DNA of 64,000 nt, taken from positions 248,001 through 312,000 of the forward strand of contig NZ_JAAGOY010000007.1 of NCBI RefSeq assembly GCF_010500215.1. Reading direction: 5' to 3'. Source of the stretch: Aliiroseovarius sp. PrR006 (GTDB lineage Bacteria > Pseudomonadota > Alphaproteobacteria > Rhodobacterales > Rhodobacteraceae). Numbering within the stretch: position 1 is the first letter of the stretch; each line of letters starts with the position of its first letter. Made by a program: the position numbers and the translations under genes. The notes below the pieces were generated by a model. The model was given only the letters and a program-made list of their open reading frames with translations, had not been told where the DNA came from and did no database searches. Shown here in pieces: positions 1-8,382 of this stretch.

Positions 1-1025
1 ATAAGGTCGAAGACACCGTTAAGCTGATCCGCGAAACCGGCGCCGAGATCCTTGTGAACCTCGCCCTGCCCTATCAGGATCTGGTTCTGATGGACGCCTG
101 TCTGGAAGCGGGCTGCCACTATCTGGACACCGCGAACTATGAACCCGAGGACGTGGCCAAGTTCGAATATCACTGGCAATGGGCCTATCAGGAGCGCTTT
201 AAAGAAGCCGGTCTGACCGCCATTCTGGGCTCGGGCTTTGATCCGGGTGTGACCTCGGTCTTTGCGACGTGGCTGAAGAAGCACAAGCTGGATACCATCC
301 GCCAGATCGACATTCTGGACGCCAATGGCGGCTCGAACGATCAGGAGTTTGCCACCAACTTCAACCCGGAAATCAACCTGCGCGAAGTGCTGGCCGAGGT
401 GCGCCACTGGGAAGGCGGCGAATGGAAAACCAGCCCGGCGATGACCACCAAGGTCGAGTTCGACTTCCCGGCGATCGGCAACAAGAACATGTACCTGATG
501 TATCACGAGGAGCTGGAGAGCCTGTCGACCCACTTCCCCGAGATCGAGCGCGCCCGCTTTTGGATGACCTTCGGCGACGCCTATATCATGCACGCCAAAG
601 TGCTGGAAAATGTCGGCATGACCCGCATTGATCCGGTGATGCATGACGGTCAGGAAATCATCCCGATCCAATTCCTGAAGACCCTGCTGCCCGATCCCGG
701 AGATCTGGGTGCCGAGACCAAGGGCAAAGCCTGCATTGGCGACATTGCGACCGGTCAGGCCAAGGATGGCTCGGGCGAAAAGACCTTCTACATCTACAAC
801 ATCTGCGACCACGAAGAGTGCTTTGCCGAGGTTGGTTCGCAGGCGGTGTCCTACACCACCGGCGTGCCCGCCATGATCGGCGCGGCACAGGTTCTGAAGG
901 GCAATTGGGTCGAGCCTGGCGTCTGGAACATGGAGCAGCTGGATCCCGACAACTTCATGGACATGCTGAACGACCACGGCCTGCCGTGGCAGGTCCACGA
1001 ACTGGACGGCCCGGTCGAGTTCTAA
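1..1025 (+). CDS. Carboxynorspermidine/carboxyspermidine synthase (saccharopine dehydrogenase family), 5'-truncated
   Basis: The reading frame is open from base 3, so the gene begins before the window; 340 residues of the C-terminal part are visible, against roughly 400 for the family. The visible part starts in the NAD(P)-binding half and runs into the saccharopine dehydrogenase C-terminal domain (for example GSGFDPGVTSVFATW and TTGVPAMIGAAQVL). The enzyme condenses a diamine with aspartate semialdehyde and reduces the product to carboxynorspermidine or carboxyspermidine. The assignment is strengthened by the next gene, the matching decarboxylase. A 54-base gap with a strong hairpin separates the two. 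The GTG at 54 is internal and is not a start. Whether the product is spermidine or norspermidine cannot be read from sequence; spermidine is usual in this group (inference). Confidence 0.85.
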   Translation, partial: KVEDTVKLIRETGAEILVNLALPYQDLVLMDACLEAGCHYLDTANYEPEDVAKFEYHWQWAYQERFKEAGLTAILGSGFDPGVTSVFATWLKKHKLDTIRQIDILDANGGSNDQEFATNFNPEINLREVLAEVRHWEGGEWKTSPAMTTKVEFDFPAIGNKNMYLMYHEELESLSTHFPEIERARFWMTFGDAYIMHAKVLENVGMTRIDPVMHDGQEIIPIQFLKTLLPDPGDLGAETKGKACIGDIATGQAKDGSGEKTFYIYNICDHEECFAEVGSQAVSYTTGVPAMIGAAQVLKGNWVEPGVWNMEQLDPDNFMDMLNDHGLPWQVHELDGPVEF

Positions 1026-1033
1026 GACCTAAG

Positions 1034-1064
1034 GGGAGCGCCCGTCTTCAAGCGGGCGCCCCCT
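1034..1064 (+). other. Intergenic hairpin within the polyamine operon
   Basis: Bases 1039-1045 (GCGCCCG) pair with 1054-1060 (CGGGCGC), and GGGG at 1034-1037 pairs with CCCC at 1061-1064 around a bulged A, giving about 11 GC pairs with an 8-base loop. No T-run follows, so it is not a classic terminator. It may stabilise the upstream message or weaken readthrough into nspC. Confidence 0.5.
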
Positions 1065-1079
1065 AACCCCTCATTTGGA

Positions 1080-2258
1080 ATGGCGACAATGACCGAACTG
1101 ATGCAAACTCAAGCCGGAGATGCAGGCGCATTCCGCGACTTCGACCTGTCCCGCGTCCCCACGCCTTGTTTCGTGGTGGATGAAAAAGCGGTCGAGGCCA
1201 ATCTGAAGATCCTGTCCGACGTTGCCGACCGCTCGGGCGCGCATGTGTTGTCTGCACTGAAAGCTTTCTCGATGTTCGCCCTTGCCCCGCTTGTCCGCCA
1301 GCATCTGGGCGGAACCTGCGCCAGCGGCATCTTTGAGGCACGACTTGGACGCGAGGAATATGGCGGCGAGGTTGCCACCTTCTGCGCGGGCTACAAGGCA
1401 CAGGATATGGACGAGATCCTGAACCTCTCGGACCACATCATCTTCAACAGCCCCGCCCAGAAAGACCGTTTTCTGGCGCAAGCGCAGGCGGCGGGCGTGC
1501 AGGTCGGTCTGCGCATCAATCCCCAACACTCCGAAGGCGAAATCCCTAAATACGACCCCTGCGCGCCTTGCTCGCGTCTTGGCACGCCGGTGTCCTTGCT
1601 GACGGATGAGATCATGCAGGGCGTTGACGGGCTGCACATGCACACCCTGTGCGAACAAGGGTTTGAACCGCTCGCCCGCACATGGGCCGCCGTCGAACCC
1701 AAGATTGCGTCCTACCTGCCCACCCTCAAATGGATCAACTTCGGCGGCGGCCACCACATTACCCGCGCCGACTATGACCGCGAGGCGCTGATCGCCTTCA
1801 TTCAAGACATCCGTACCACCTACAGCATCGACGTCTACCTTGAACCCGGCGAGGCCGTGGCGCTGGACGCGGGCATCCTTGTGGGCGAGGTTTTGGACCT
1901 GCCGGTAAACGGCATGAACCTTGCGATCACCGATATCTCAGCCACCTGTCACATGCCCGACGTGATCGAAGCCCCCTATCGCCCCGCCCTGTTGGACGAG
2001 GCCGACACCGGGCATATCTATCGCCTTGGCGGGCCCTCGTGTCTCGCGGGCGACGTGATTGGTGACTACACGTGGGAGCAGCCCCTGCAAATCGGCCAGC
2101 GCTTTGCCTTCCTCGATCAGGCGCATTACTCGATGGTCAAGACCAACACGTTCAACGGCGTCCCCCTGCCAACCATCGCCCTGTGGAACAGCGAGACGGA
2201 CGCGCTGCAGATCATCAAACAGTTCGGCTATGACGACTTCAAGGAGCGCCTCTCATGA
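1080..2258 (+). CDS. nspC: Carboxynorspermidine decarboxylase
   Basis: A 392-residue PLP-dependent decarboxylase of the alanine-racemase-fold group. It removes the carboxyl group from carboxy(nor)spermidine to give the triamine, completing the pathway begun by the preceding gene. The PLP lysine is probably Lys61 in LSALKAFSMF. INFGGGHH and EPGEAVALDAG match the glycine-rich phosphate loop and the substrate-side EPGE motif of the family, and CHMPDVIEAPYRP is the typical C-terminal active-site stretch. The start at 1080 has only a weak ribosome site; ATG at 1089 is an alternative. The stop overlaps the agmatinase start (ATGA), so the two are translationally coupled. Confidence 0.92.
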   Translation: MATMTELMQTQAGDAGAFRDFDLSRVPTPCFVVDEKAVEANLKILSDVADRSGAHVLSALKAFSMFALAPLVRQHLGGTCASGIFEARLGREEYGGEVATFCAGYKAQDMDEILNLSDHIIFNSPAQKDRFLAQAQAAGVQVGLRINPQHSEGEIPKYDPCAPCSRLGTPVSLLTDEIMQGVDGLHMHTLCEQGFEPLARTWAAVEPKIASYLPTLKWINFGGGHHITRADYDREALIAFIQDIRTTYSIDVYLEPGEAVALDAGILVGEVLDLPVNGMNLAITDISATCHMPDVIEAPYRPALLDEADTGHIYRLGGPSCLAGDVIGDYTWEQPLQIGQRFAFLDQAHYSMVKTNTFNGVPLPTIALWNSETDALQIIKQFGYDDFKERLS

Positions 2259-3103
2259 GCATTTTTCTGGACAGCGAACTGACCGACGCCGAACGTACCG
2301 AAAACGCACGCTTTCACGTCATTCCTGTGCCGCTGGAACGCACCGTGTCTTATGGATCAGGCACCAAGGACGGCCCGGCTGCCATCATCGACGCCTCGAA
2401 CGAGCTGGAGCGCCTGTGCAAGGGTATTGAGCCTTGCGCCGACGGTATTTTCACCCAGTCAGCTGTGGATTGCGACGGCCCCCTGCCCGAGGTGATGGAA
2501 CGCATCGCCGCCCGCACCGAGGCCGTTGTCAAAGCAGGCCACGTGCCGGTGACGCTGGGCGGCGAGCACTCGCTCAGCTATGGCGCCGTCACCGGTGTCA
2601 TGCGCGCCCTTGGTCAGCCGGTCGGGATCGTCCAGATTGACGCCCATGCGGACCTGCGCGTTGCCTACCAGGGAGAAAAGCACTCTCACGCCTCGGTCAT
2701 GCACCTGCTGGCCGAAGACGGCGTCCGTCTTGCACAGTTCGGCGTGCGCGCCCTGTGCCCGCAAGAGGCCGAAAGCCGCCAGCAGAACAACGTGGTCTTC
2801 ATCGACGCGGAAGAGCTGGTCACGCAGAACATCTTCTCGGTCGAGCTGCCCGACGACTTCCCCGAACTGGTCTATGTCAGCTTCGACGTCGATGGGCTGG
2901 ACCCCAGCCAGATGCCCGCGACCGGCACCCCTGTTCCCGGCGGGCTGTCCTATTATCAGGCGCTGCACATCGTGGAAAGCGCACTGAACGGGCGGCGTTG
3001 TGTGGGGCTGGACGTGGTCGAGCTTGCGCCGAACGGCGAAGAGGCATGGGACTTTACCGCAGCCCAGATCACCTATCGCCTGATGTCGAACTGCTGCGGA
3101 TAG
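2255..3103 (+). CDS. speB: Agmatinase (arginase/ureohydrolase family)
   Basis: A 282-residue ureohydrolase that converts agmatine to putrescine and urea in the cytoplasm. The binuclear Mn2+ site is complete: GGEHS gives the first histidine, DAHADLR the next cluster of ligands, and SFDVDGLDP the last two aspartates. Length is normal for agmatinase. It overlaps nspC by four bases, which places putrescine supply in the same transcript as aminopropyl-type chain extension. Guanidinobutyrase or another ureohydrolase specificity is possible, but the polyamine context favours agmatinase. No arginine decarboxylase is visible in the window. Confidence 0.85.
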   Translation: MSIFLDSELTDAERTENARFHVIPVPLERTVSYGSGTKDGPAAIIDASNELERLCKGIEPCADGIFTQSAVDCDGPLPEVMERIAARTEAVVKAGHVPVTLGGEHSLSYGAVTGVMRALGQPVGIVQIDAHADLRVAYQGEKHSHASVMHLLAEDGVRLAQFGVRALCPQEAESRQQNNVVFIDAEELVTQNIFSVELPDDFPELVYVSFDVDGLDPSQMPATGTPVPGGLSYYQALHIVESALNGRRCVGLDVVELAPNGEEAWDFTAAQITYRLMSNCCG

Positions 3104-3188
3104 GTCTCACGCACCCCGCATTGACCGGGATCAACGCATATATGCGCCGATAGGCTACCATATAGGCGATGAACTTTGGGAGGGTTGC

Positions 3189-5585
3189 ATGACAGATGCC
3201 TTGAAGACAACGTCGCCGACGCTAATTTGGCTGGACGAACTTGCACGTACGGACATCGCCAAAGTCGGGGGGAAGAACGCCTCGCTGGGCGAGATGTTGC
3301 AGTCGCTATCCGAGCGCGGCATCCGCGTGCCGCCCGGATTTGCGACCACGTCCGACGCCTATCGCAGCTTCATCGCGACCAATGACCTGGACCGCGTGCT
3401 TCGGGACGTGCTGCCTAAACTCGAAGCCAACCGGATTTCGCTGGCCACAGCGGGTAAGACGATCCGGGAAGCCATCACCGAAGGGCTCTGGCCCGAAGAT
3501 GCCGAACGGGACATCCGCGCAGCTTATCAAGAACTTGGCGCGCGCGTCGGGAAGTCTGATCCCGCCGTCGCCGTGCGGTCGTCGGCAACGGCGGAAGACC
3601 TGCCGGACGCCAGTTTCGCCGGGCAGCAAGAGACCTTCCTGAACATACGTGGCGAAGCCGCGCTGCTGGACGCCTGCAAGGCCTGTCTTGCGTCACTCTT
3701 CACTGACCGGGCGATCACCTATCGCCAACTGAAAGGCTTTGATCACCTCGAAGTCGCCTTGTCGGTCGGCGTGCAGCACATGGTCCGCTCGGACCTGTCC
3801 GGGTCGGGCGTCATGTTCTCGATCGACACCGAAAGCGGGTTTGACAAGGTCGTGCTGATCAACGCGGCGTGGGGTCTGGGCGAAAACGTCGTGCAGGGTC
3901 ATGTCGACCCGGATGAATACCAAGTCTACAAGCCGTTTCTGGACAACGAAGACCTGACCCCGATCGTCCACAAGGCGCTTGGCGCCAAAGAGATCAAAAT
4001 GATCTATGGCCGCGAACAAGGTGCGCCGGTGCGGAATGTGCCGACCTCGAAAGTCGAGCGCGCGGGCTTTGTGCTGTCAGATGCCGAGATCCTTGAACTG
4101 GCCCGCGCTGCGGTCAAAATTGAAGCGCATTACGGCACGGCGATGGACATCGAATGGGCCAAAGACGGGGAAACCGGGCAGCTCTACGTCGTGCAGGCCC
4201 GCCCCGAAACCGTCCAATCCAATCTCGCCGCCAGCGCCTTTCAGACCTATACGCTGCAGGATACTGGCGAGGAGCTGTTGACCGGTCTTAGCGTGGGAAG
4301 CTCGGTCGCGACGGGTGAGGTCTGCTTGATCCATGACGTGTCGGATCTGGACCAGTTCGTGGACGGCGCGATCCTTGTCACCTCGAACACCGACCCGGAC
4401 TGGGTGCCGATCATGAAACGCGCCGCCGCCATCGTGACCGACCACGGGGGCCGCACGTCCCACGCCGCCATCGTCAGCCGCGAATTGGGTGTTCCCGCGA
4501 TTGTCGGCACGTCGAATGCGACCGAAATTCTGCATAGCGGCCAGCACATCACCGTGTCCTGCGCCGAGGGCGAGACAGGTGTCATCTATGCCGGGGAGGC
4601 CAAGGTGACCGTCGAGGAACGGCAGCTGGATCAGATCCCCTTGACCCAGACCAAGGTCATGCTGAACCTTGCCAACCCGGCCGCCGCCCTGCGCTGGTGG
4701 CGCCTGCCCGTGGATGGCGTCGGCCTTGCCCGCATGGAGTTCGTGATCAACAACGAGGTTCGGGTGCACCCGCTTGCCCTGACTCGCTATGACAAGCTGA
4801 CCGACGCGGACGTACGGGGACAGATTGACCGTCTGACGCGCGGTTATGACAACCGGGCCGATTACTTCGTCGAGAAACTGGCGATGGGCCTCTCTCGGAT
4901 CGCGGCGACGTGGTATCCCAATCCCACCATCATTCGGATGAGCGACTTCAAGACCAACGAATATGCCGACCTGCTGGGCGGGCACCAGTTCGAGCCCAAC
5001 GAGGAAAACCCGATGATCGGGTTCCGGGGCGCGTCGCGCTACTATGACGACGCCTATCAGGACGGGTTCGCGTTGGAATGCAAAGCGATCCGGCATCTGC
5101 GCGAGCGGATGGGGTTCGACAATGTCATCGTCATGATCCCCTTCTGCCGCAATGTCGACGAGGCCGACCGCGTGCTGGCCACCATGGCGGAACACGGGTT
5201 GGAGCGCGGCAAAAACGGGCTGCAGGTCTATGTGATGTGTGAGGTTCCGTCGAACGTGATCGAAGCCGAAGCGTTCGCCGAACGCTTCGACGGGTTCTCG
5301 ATCGGGTCGAACGACCTGACCCAATTGACGCTTGGGGTGGACCGGGATTCAGAAGCCTTGGCGCATCTGTTTAACGAACGTGATCCGGCGGTTCTATGGA
5401 TGATCAACACCGTCATCGCCAAAGCACACGCCACCGGGCGAAAGGTCGGGCTGTGCGGACAGGCCCCCAGCAACGACCCGGAGTTCGCAAAGCTGCTGGT
5501 GCAGGCGGGGATCGACACGATCTCGGTCACGCCGGACAGTTTCTTTGCCGTGAAAAGCAACGTCGCAAGTGCCGAGGCGGAATGA
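3189..5585 (+). CDS. ppsA: Phosphoenolpyruvate synthase
   Basis: A 798-residue enzyme that makes PEP, AMP and phosphate from pyruvate, ATP and water, the entry to gluconeogenesis from C3 compounds. Order of domains: ATP-grasp-like nucleotide-binding domain (about 10-345, with VGGKNASLGEM and AVRSSATAEDLP), the swivelling phosphohistidine domain with catalytic His425 in GGRTSHAAIVS, and the C-terminal PEP/pyruvate TIM barrel ending in GLCGQAPS, which carries the active-site cysteine. Length fits bacterial PpsA. GGGAGG lies 6 bases upstream of the ATG. It stands alone, converging on the P-type ATPase. Its regulatory kinase/phosphatase is not nearby. Confidence 0.95.
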   Translation: MTDALKTTSPTLIWLDELARTDIAKVGGKNASLGEMLQSLSERGIRVPPGFATTSDAYRSFIATNDLDRVLRDVLPKLEANRISLATAGKTIREAITEGLWPEDAERDIRAAYQELGARVGKSDPAVAVRSSATAEDLPDASFAGQQETFLNIRGEAALLDACKACLASLFTDRAITYRQLKGFDHLEVALSVGVQHMVRSDLSGSGVMFSIDTESGFDKVVLINAAWGLGENVVQGHVDPDEYQVYKPFLDNEDLTPIVHKALGAKEIKMIYGREQGAPVRNVPTSKVERAGFVLSDAEILELARAAVKIEAHYGTAMDIEWAKDGETGQLYVVQARPETVQSNLAASAFQTYTLQDTGEELLTGLSVGSSVATGEVCLIHDVSDLDQFVDGAILVTSNTDPDWVPIMKRAAAIVTDHGGRTSHAAIVSRELGVPAIVGTSNATEILHSGQHITVSCAEGETGVIYAGEAKVTVEERQLDQIPLTQTKVMLNLANPAAALRWWRLPVDGVGLARMEFVINNEVRVHPLALTRYDKLTDADVRGQIDRLTRGYDNRADYFVEKLAMGLSRIAATWYPNPTIIRMSDFKTNEYADLLGGHQFEPNEENPMIGFRGASRYYDDAYQDGFALECKAIRHLRERMGFDNVIVMIPFCRNVDEADRVLATMAEHGLERGKNGLQVYVMCEVPSNVIEAEAFAERFDGFSIGSNDLTQLTLGVDRDSEALAHLFNERDPAVLWMINTVIAKAHATGRKVGLCGQAPSNDPEFAKLLVQAGIDTISVTPDSFFAVKSNVASAEAE

Positions 5586-5598
5586 TCTGACGAGCGGG

Positions 5599-8181
5599 CT
5601 AGCCCCGCTTCATCCGCAGGGACTTGATCAGCTCAGGCACCACGACCAAAGGTAGCGCCAACAGAATGATCGCCTGCCAGTGCGCCCATTCCAAGGGTGC
5701 GACCCGAAGCAATTGCTGCAGCGGATACCAATAGATCGCGACCACCTGCAAAGACACCATCGCCACTAGCGCGATGATCAGCTTGGGATTCGAGAACCAC
5801 CCCAGCCGCCAACAGGGTTGTGAGAAGGACCGGAAGGCAAAGACGCTCATTTTCTCGAATATCACCATCCCGCTGAAGGCCGCCGTCCGCGCTACGACGA
5901 CGCCGTCGGGCATGAACGTATAGAAAAGATACAGGCTGGCCGCCCCGGTATAGGTGCCGAACGCCAAGATCATGCCCAGCGCTTTTCGGTCCAGAATACC
6001 GGCCTCGGGGCGGCGCGGCGGGTCGCGCATCTGGTCCGAGGTGCCCGGCTCCAGCCCCAAGGCCAAAGCCGTCACCCCGTCGGTCACAAGGTTCATCCAC
6101 AGGATTTGCGTCGGCAGATAGATCAGCGGCCCGCCCAGCGCCAAGTTGGTCAGGATGGCCACGACCTCGCCCGCGTTCGAAGCCAACAGATAGCGCACGA
6201 AGCGCTGAATGTTCGCAAATTGCCGCCGCCCCTCGCTGACCGCGCCTTTCAGCGTGGCGAAGTTGTCGTCCAACAGCACAAGGTCCGCTGCGCTTTTGGC
6301 CACATCCGTGCCCCGTATCCCCATTGCAACCCCGATATCGGCCTGCTTCAGCGCGGGCGCATCGTTCACCCCGTCGCCCGTCATAGCTACGATATGGCCC
6401 TGCGCCTGCAACGCCTCGACCAACCGCATCTTGTGTTCGGGCGAGGTGCGGGCAAACAGCGTGGGTTTGGCAAGGATCTCGCGCAGTGTCGCGTCGTCGA
6501 TGTTCTCCAGCTCGCGCCCGGTCATCACTTTACCAACCGGCAGGCCGAGGGCGTCTGCGATAGCGCGTGCCGTCAGCGGGCCATCGCCGGTGATCATAAT
6601 GATCCGCATGCCCGCACGCAGACAGGTCTGAATGGCGTCCTTAACCTCGGGGCGCGGCGGGTCGATCATGCCGACGAGCCCGATGAACTCCAGTCCCGTA
6701 TCTCCGACCCGCTTGTCAGCCACCTGACGATGCGCCAAGGCAATGACCCGAAGCCCCTTGGCGGCCATATCCGCATATTTCTGTTCGATCTGTGCACGGG
6801 TGGTCTGATCCAACGGAGCGCTGCCATCTGGTCCGCGCCACGTGTCGCAGACCTCCAACATCTGCTCGGGCGCGCCCTTGGCAAGCAGCATCAACCCGCC
6901 TTCGCTTTCGCGTACCATGCTCATACGTTTGCGTTCGGATGAAAACGGGATTTCCGCGAGCGGAGCAGCCGCTGGCATCGGGGTCCATGCCTTATACGCG
7001 AAGGTCACCAGCGCCCCTTCGGTTGGATCGCCGACCATGCGCCAGTTGTCGCCTTCCCGGTGTAGACTGGCGTGGCTGCACCCGATCATGACGTCCAATG
7101 CCGCATCAAGATCGGCATTCGCGCCGTATCGGATCGGGGTCTCGCCATGCAGGATCCGTCCAGCAGGATCGTATCCGGTGCCGACGGCGGTATAGTCCTG
7201 TTCCGCGACCCACAACAGCGCGCCTGTCATCATGTTTTCGGTCAGGGTGCCGGTCTTGTCGGTACAAATGACCGAGGCCGCCCCGACCGTTTCAATGGCT
7301 TGTAAGCGGCGCACCAAGGCGTTGCGCCGCGCCATCGCGCCCGCCCCCAAGGCCAGACTGATGGTCACAACTGCGGGCAGACCTTCGGGAATGATCGCAA
7401 CGGCCATGGACATCCCCGTCATCGCCATTTCCAGCACGTCACGCCCAAGAAAAATCCCCGTTGCCGCGATGGCCGCACCCAGCCCAAGCGCCACAACACC
7501 CAGCTGACGACCCAACCGCCCAAGTTGGCGCGAGAGGTTGGTGCCCTTGTCCTCGACAGACACGGTCAGTGCGGCAATCTTGCCAAACGCCGTCTTGGCT
7601 CCCGTGGCGCTGACAATCCCCTCGGCCCGACCCGCGACGACATAGGTCCCCATCATCACCGTGTTCTGGTCGCCTTCTGTGCCCGAGGCCTTCGCCACAG
7701 ACACGGATTCCCCCGTCAGTACGCTTTCATCCACGCGCAAAGCCACGGCCGAGATCACCTGCGCATCCGCTGGCACCTGATCACCGGCCTCGAGCAATAT
7801 AAGATCGCCCGGTACAAGGTCACGGCTGGGGATCTCGACTGGAATGCCGTCACGCACGACACGGGCCTTGGGCGACAGCATCTCGCGCAAGGCAGCAAGC
7901 GAGGTTTCAGCGCGCCATTCCTGCACGAACCCCAAGGCGCCGTTCAGAATCACGACCAGCCCAATGGCGATGGCGTCGACACGCTCGCCCAGAGCCAGTG
8001 CCACCAGACCCGCGACAATCAGAAGGAGCACCAGAAGACCGGTGAATTGCCGCACAAGGATCGCCCAGGCGGGCGTCGCCTTGGCTTCCCCGACCACATT
8101 AGGACCATGCACGCGCAAACGCTCCTGCGCCTCGGCGCCCGTCAAGCCGGTCGCTTGTGTCTCTTCCAGATCTGCTTTCAT
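5599..8181 (-). CDS. Cation-transporting P-type ATPase, P2A (calcium-type)
   Basis: An 860-residue ion pump. Landmarks are TGES in the actuator domain (156-159), the phosphorylated Asp308 in DKTGTLT, and GDGVNDAP in the hinge. The transport site resembles SERCA: PEGLP (Glu266) in M4, SNAGEVV in M5, and NLVTDG in M6, which supply the E, N/E and N/D ligands used for Ca2+. A calcium pump is therefore the best call, though Na+ or Mn2+ pumps share these motifs. The start is set at 8181, where GGAAGG sits just upstream; the longer frame to 8298 has no such support. Ten membrane helices are expected. Confidence 0.85.
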   Translation of the reverse strand: MKADLEETQATGLTGAEAQERLRVHGPNVVGEAKATPAWAILVRQFTGLLVLLLIVAGLVALALGERVDAIAIGLVVILNGALGFVQEWRAETSLAALREMLSPKARVVRDGIPVEIPSRDLVPGDLILLEAGDQVPADAQVISAVALRVDESVLTGESVSVAKASGTEGDQNTVMMGTYVVAGRAEGIVSATGAKTAFGKIAALTVSVEDKGTNLSRQLGRLGRQLGVVALGLGAAIAATGIFLGRDVLEMAMTGMSMAVAIIPEGLPAVVTISLALGAGAMARRNALVRRLQAIETVGAASVICTDKTGTLTENMMTGALLWVAEQDYTAVGTGYDPAGRILHGETPIRYGANADLDAALDVMIGCSHASLHREGDNWRMVGDPTEGALVTFAYKAWTPMPAAAPLAEIPFSSERKRMSMVRESEGGLMLLAKGAPEQMLEVCDTWRGPDGSAPLDQTTRAQIEQKYADMAAKGLRVIALAHRQVADKRVGDTGLEFIGLVGMIDPPRPEVKDAIQTCLRAGMRIIMITGDGPLTARAIADALGLPVGKVMTGRELENIDDATLREILAKPTLFARTSPEHKMRLVEALQAQGHIVAMTGDGVNDAPALKQADIGVAMGIRGTDVAKSAADLVLLDDNFATLKGAVSEGRRQFANIQRFVRYLLASNAGEVVAILTNLALGGPLIYLPTQILWMNLVTDGVTALALGLEPGTSDQMRDPPRRPEAGILDRKALGMILAFGTYTGAASLYLFYTFMPDGVVVARTAAFSGMVIFEKMSVFAFRSFSQPCWRLGWFSNPKLIIALVAMVSLQVVAIYWYPLQQLLRVAPLEWAHWQAIILLALPLVVVPELIKSLRMKRG

Positions 8182-8333
8182 TCGCCTTCCTGTGCCAGCT
8201 TGTTTCACCCTAACAGGTTTGACCACGATACCTTCACGCACCATGCGCCAGATCAATGCAGAGGGCTGGTCGTTGGTCGTGATCCCGTGAACTTCCAAAG
8301 AGTGATCGGTCCGCGGCGCGGTGGTCTATCAAC

Positions 8334-8366
8334 AAAAAAGGGCGACCATCTGGCCGCCCTTTTTTG
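8334..8366. terminator. Bidirectional rho-independent terminator
   Basis: Stem GGGCGACC/GGCCGCCC (one mismatch, ATCT loop), flanked by six A on the left and six T on the right, so it works on both strands. It lies just past the stop of the minus-strand acyl-CoA synthetase and upstream of the P-type ATPase, so it separates the two transcripts. Confidence 0.8.
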
Positions 8367-8382
8367 TTCTGATCTACGCCGA

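Noticed and set aside
4077-5324. Minus-strand 415-codon frame opposite ppsA
   Set aside because: Complement shadow of a well-supported gene; no domain or start signal.
5593-5609. Short stem AGCGGG/CCCGCT at the ppsA/P-ATPase junction
   Set aside because: Only six pairs, overlaps the ATPase stop and has no T-run, so not called a terminator.
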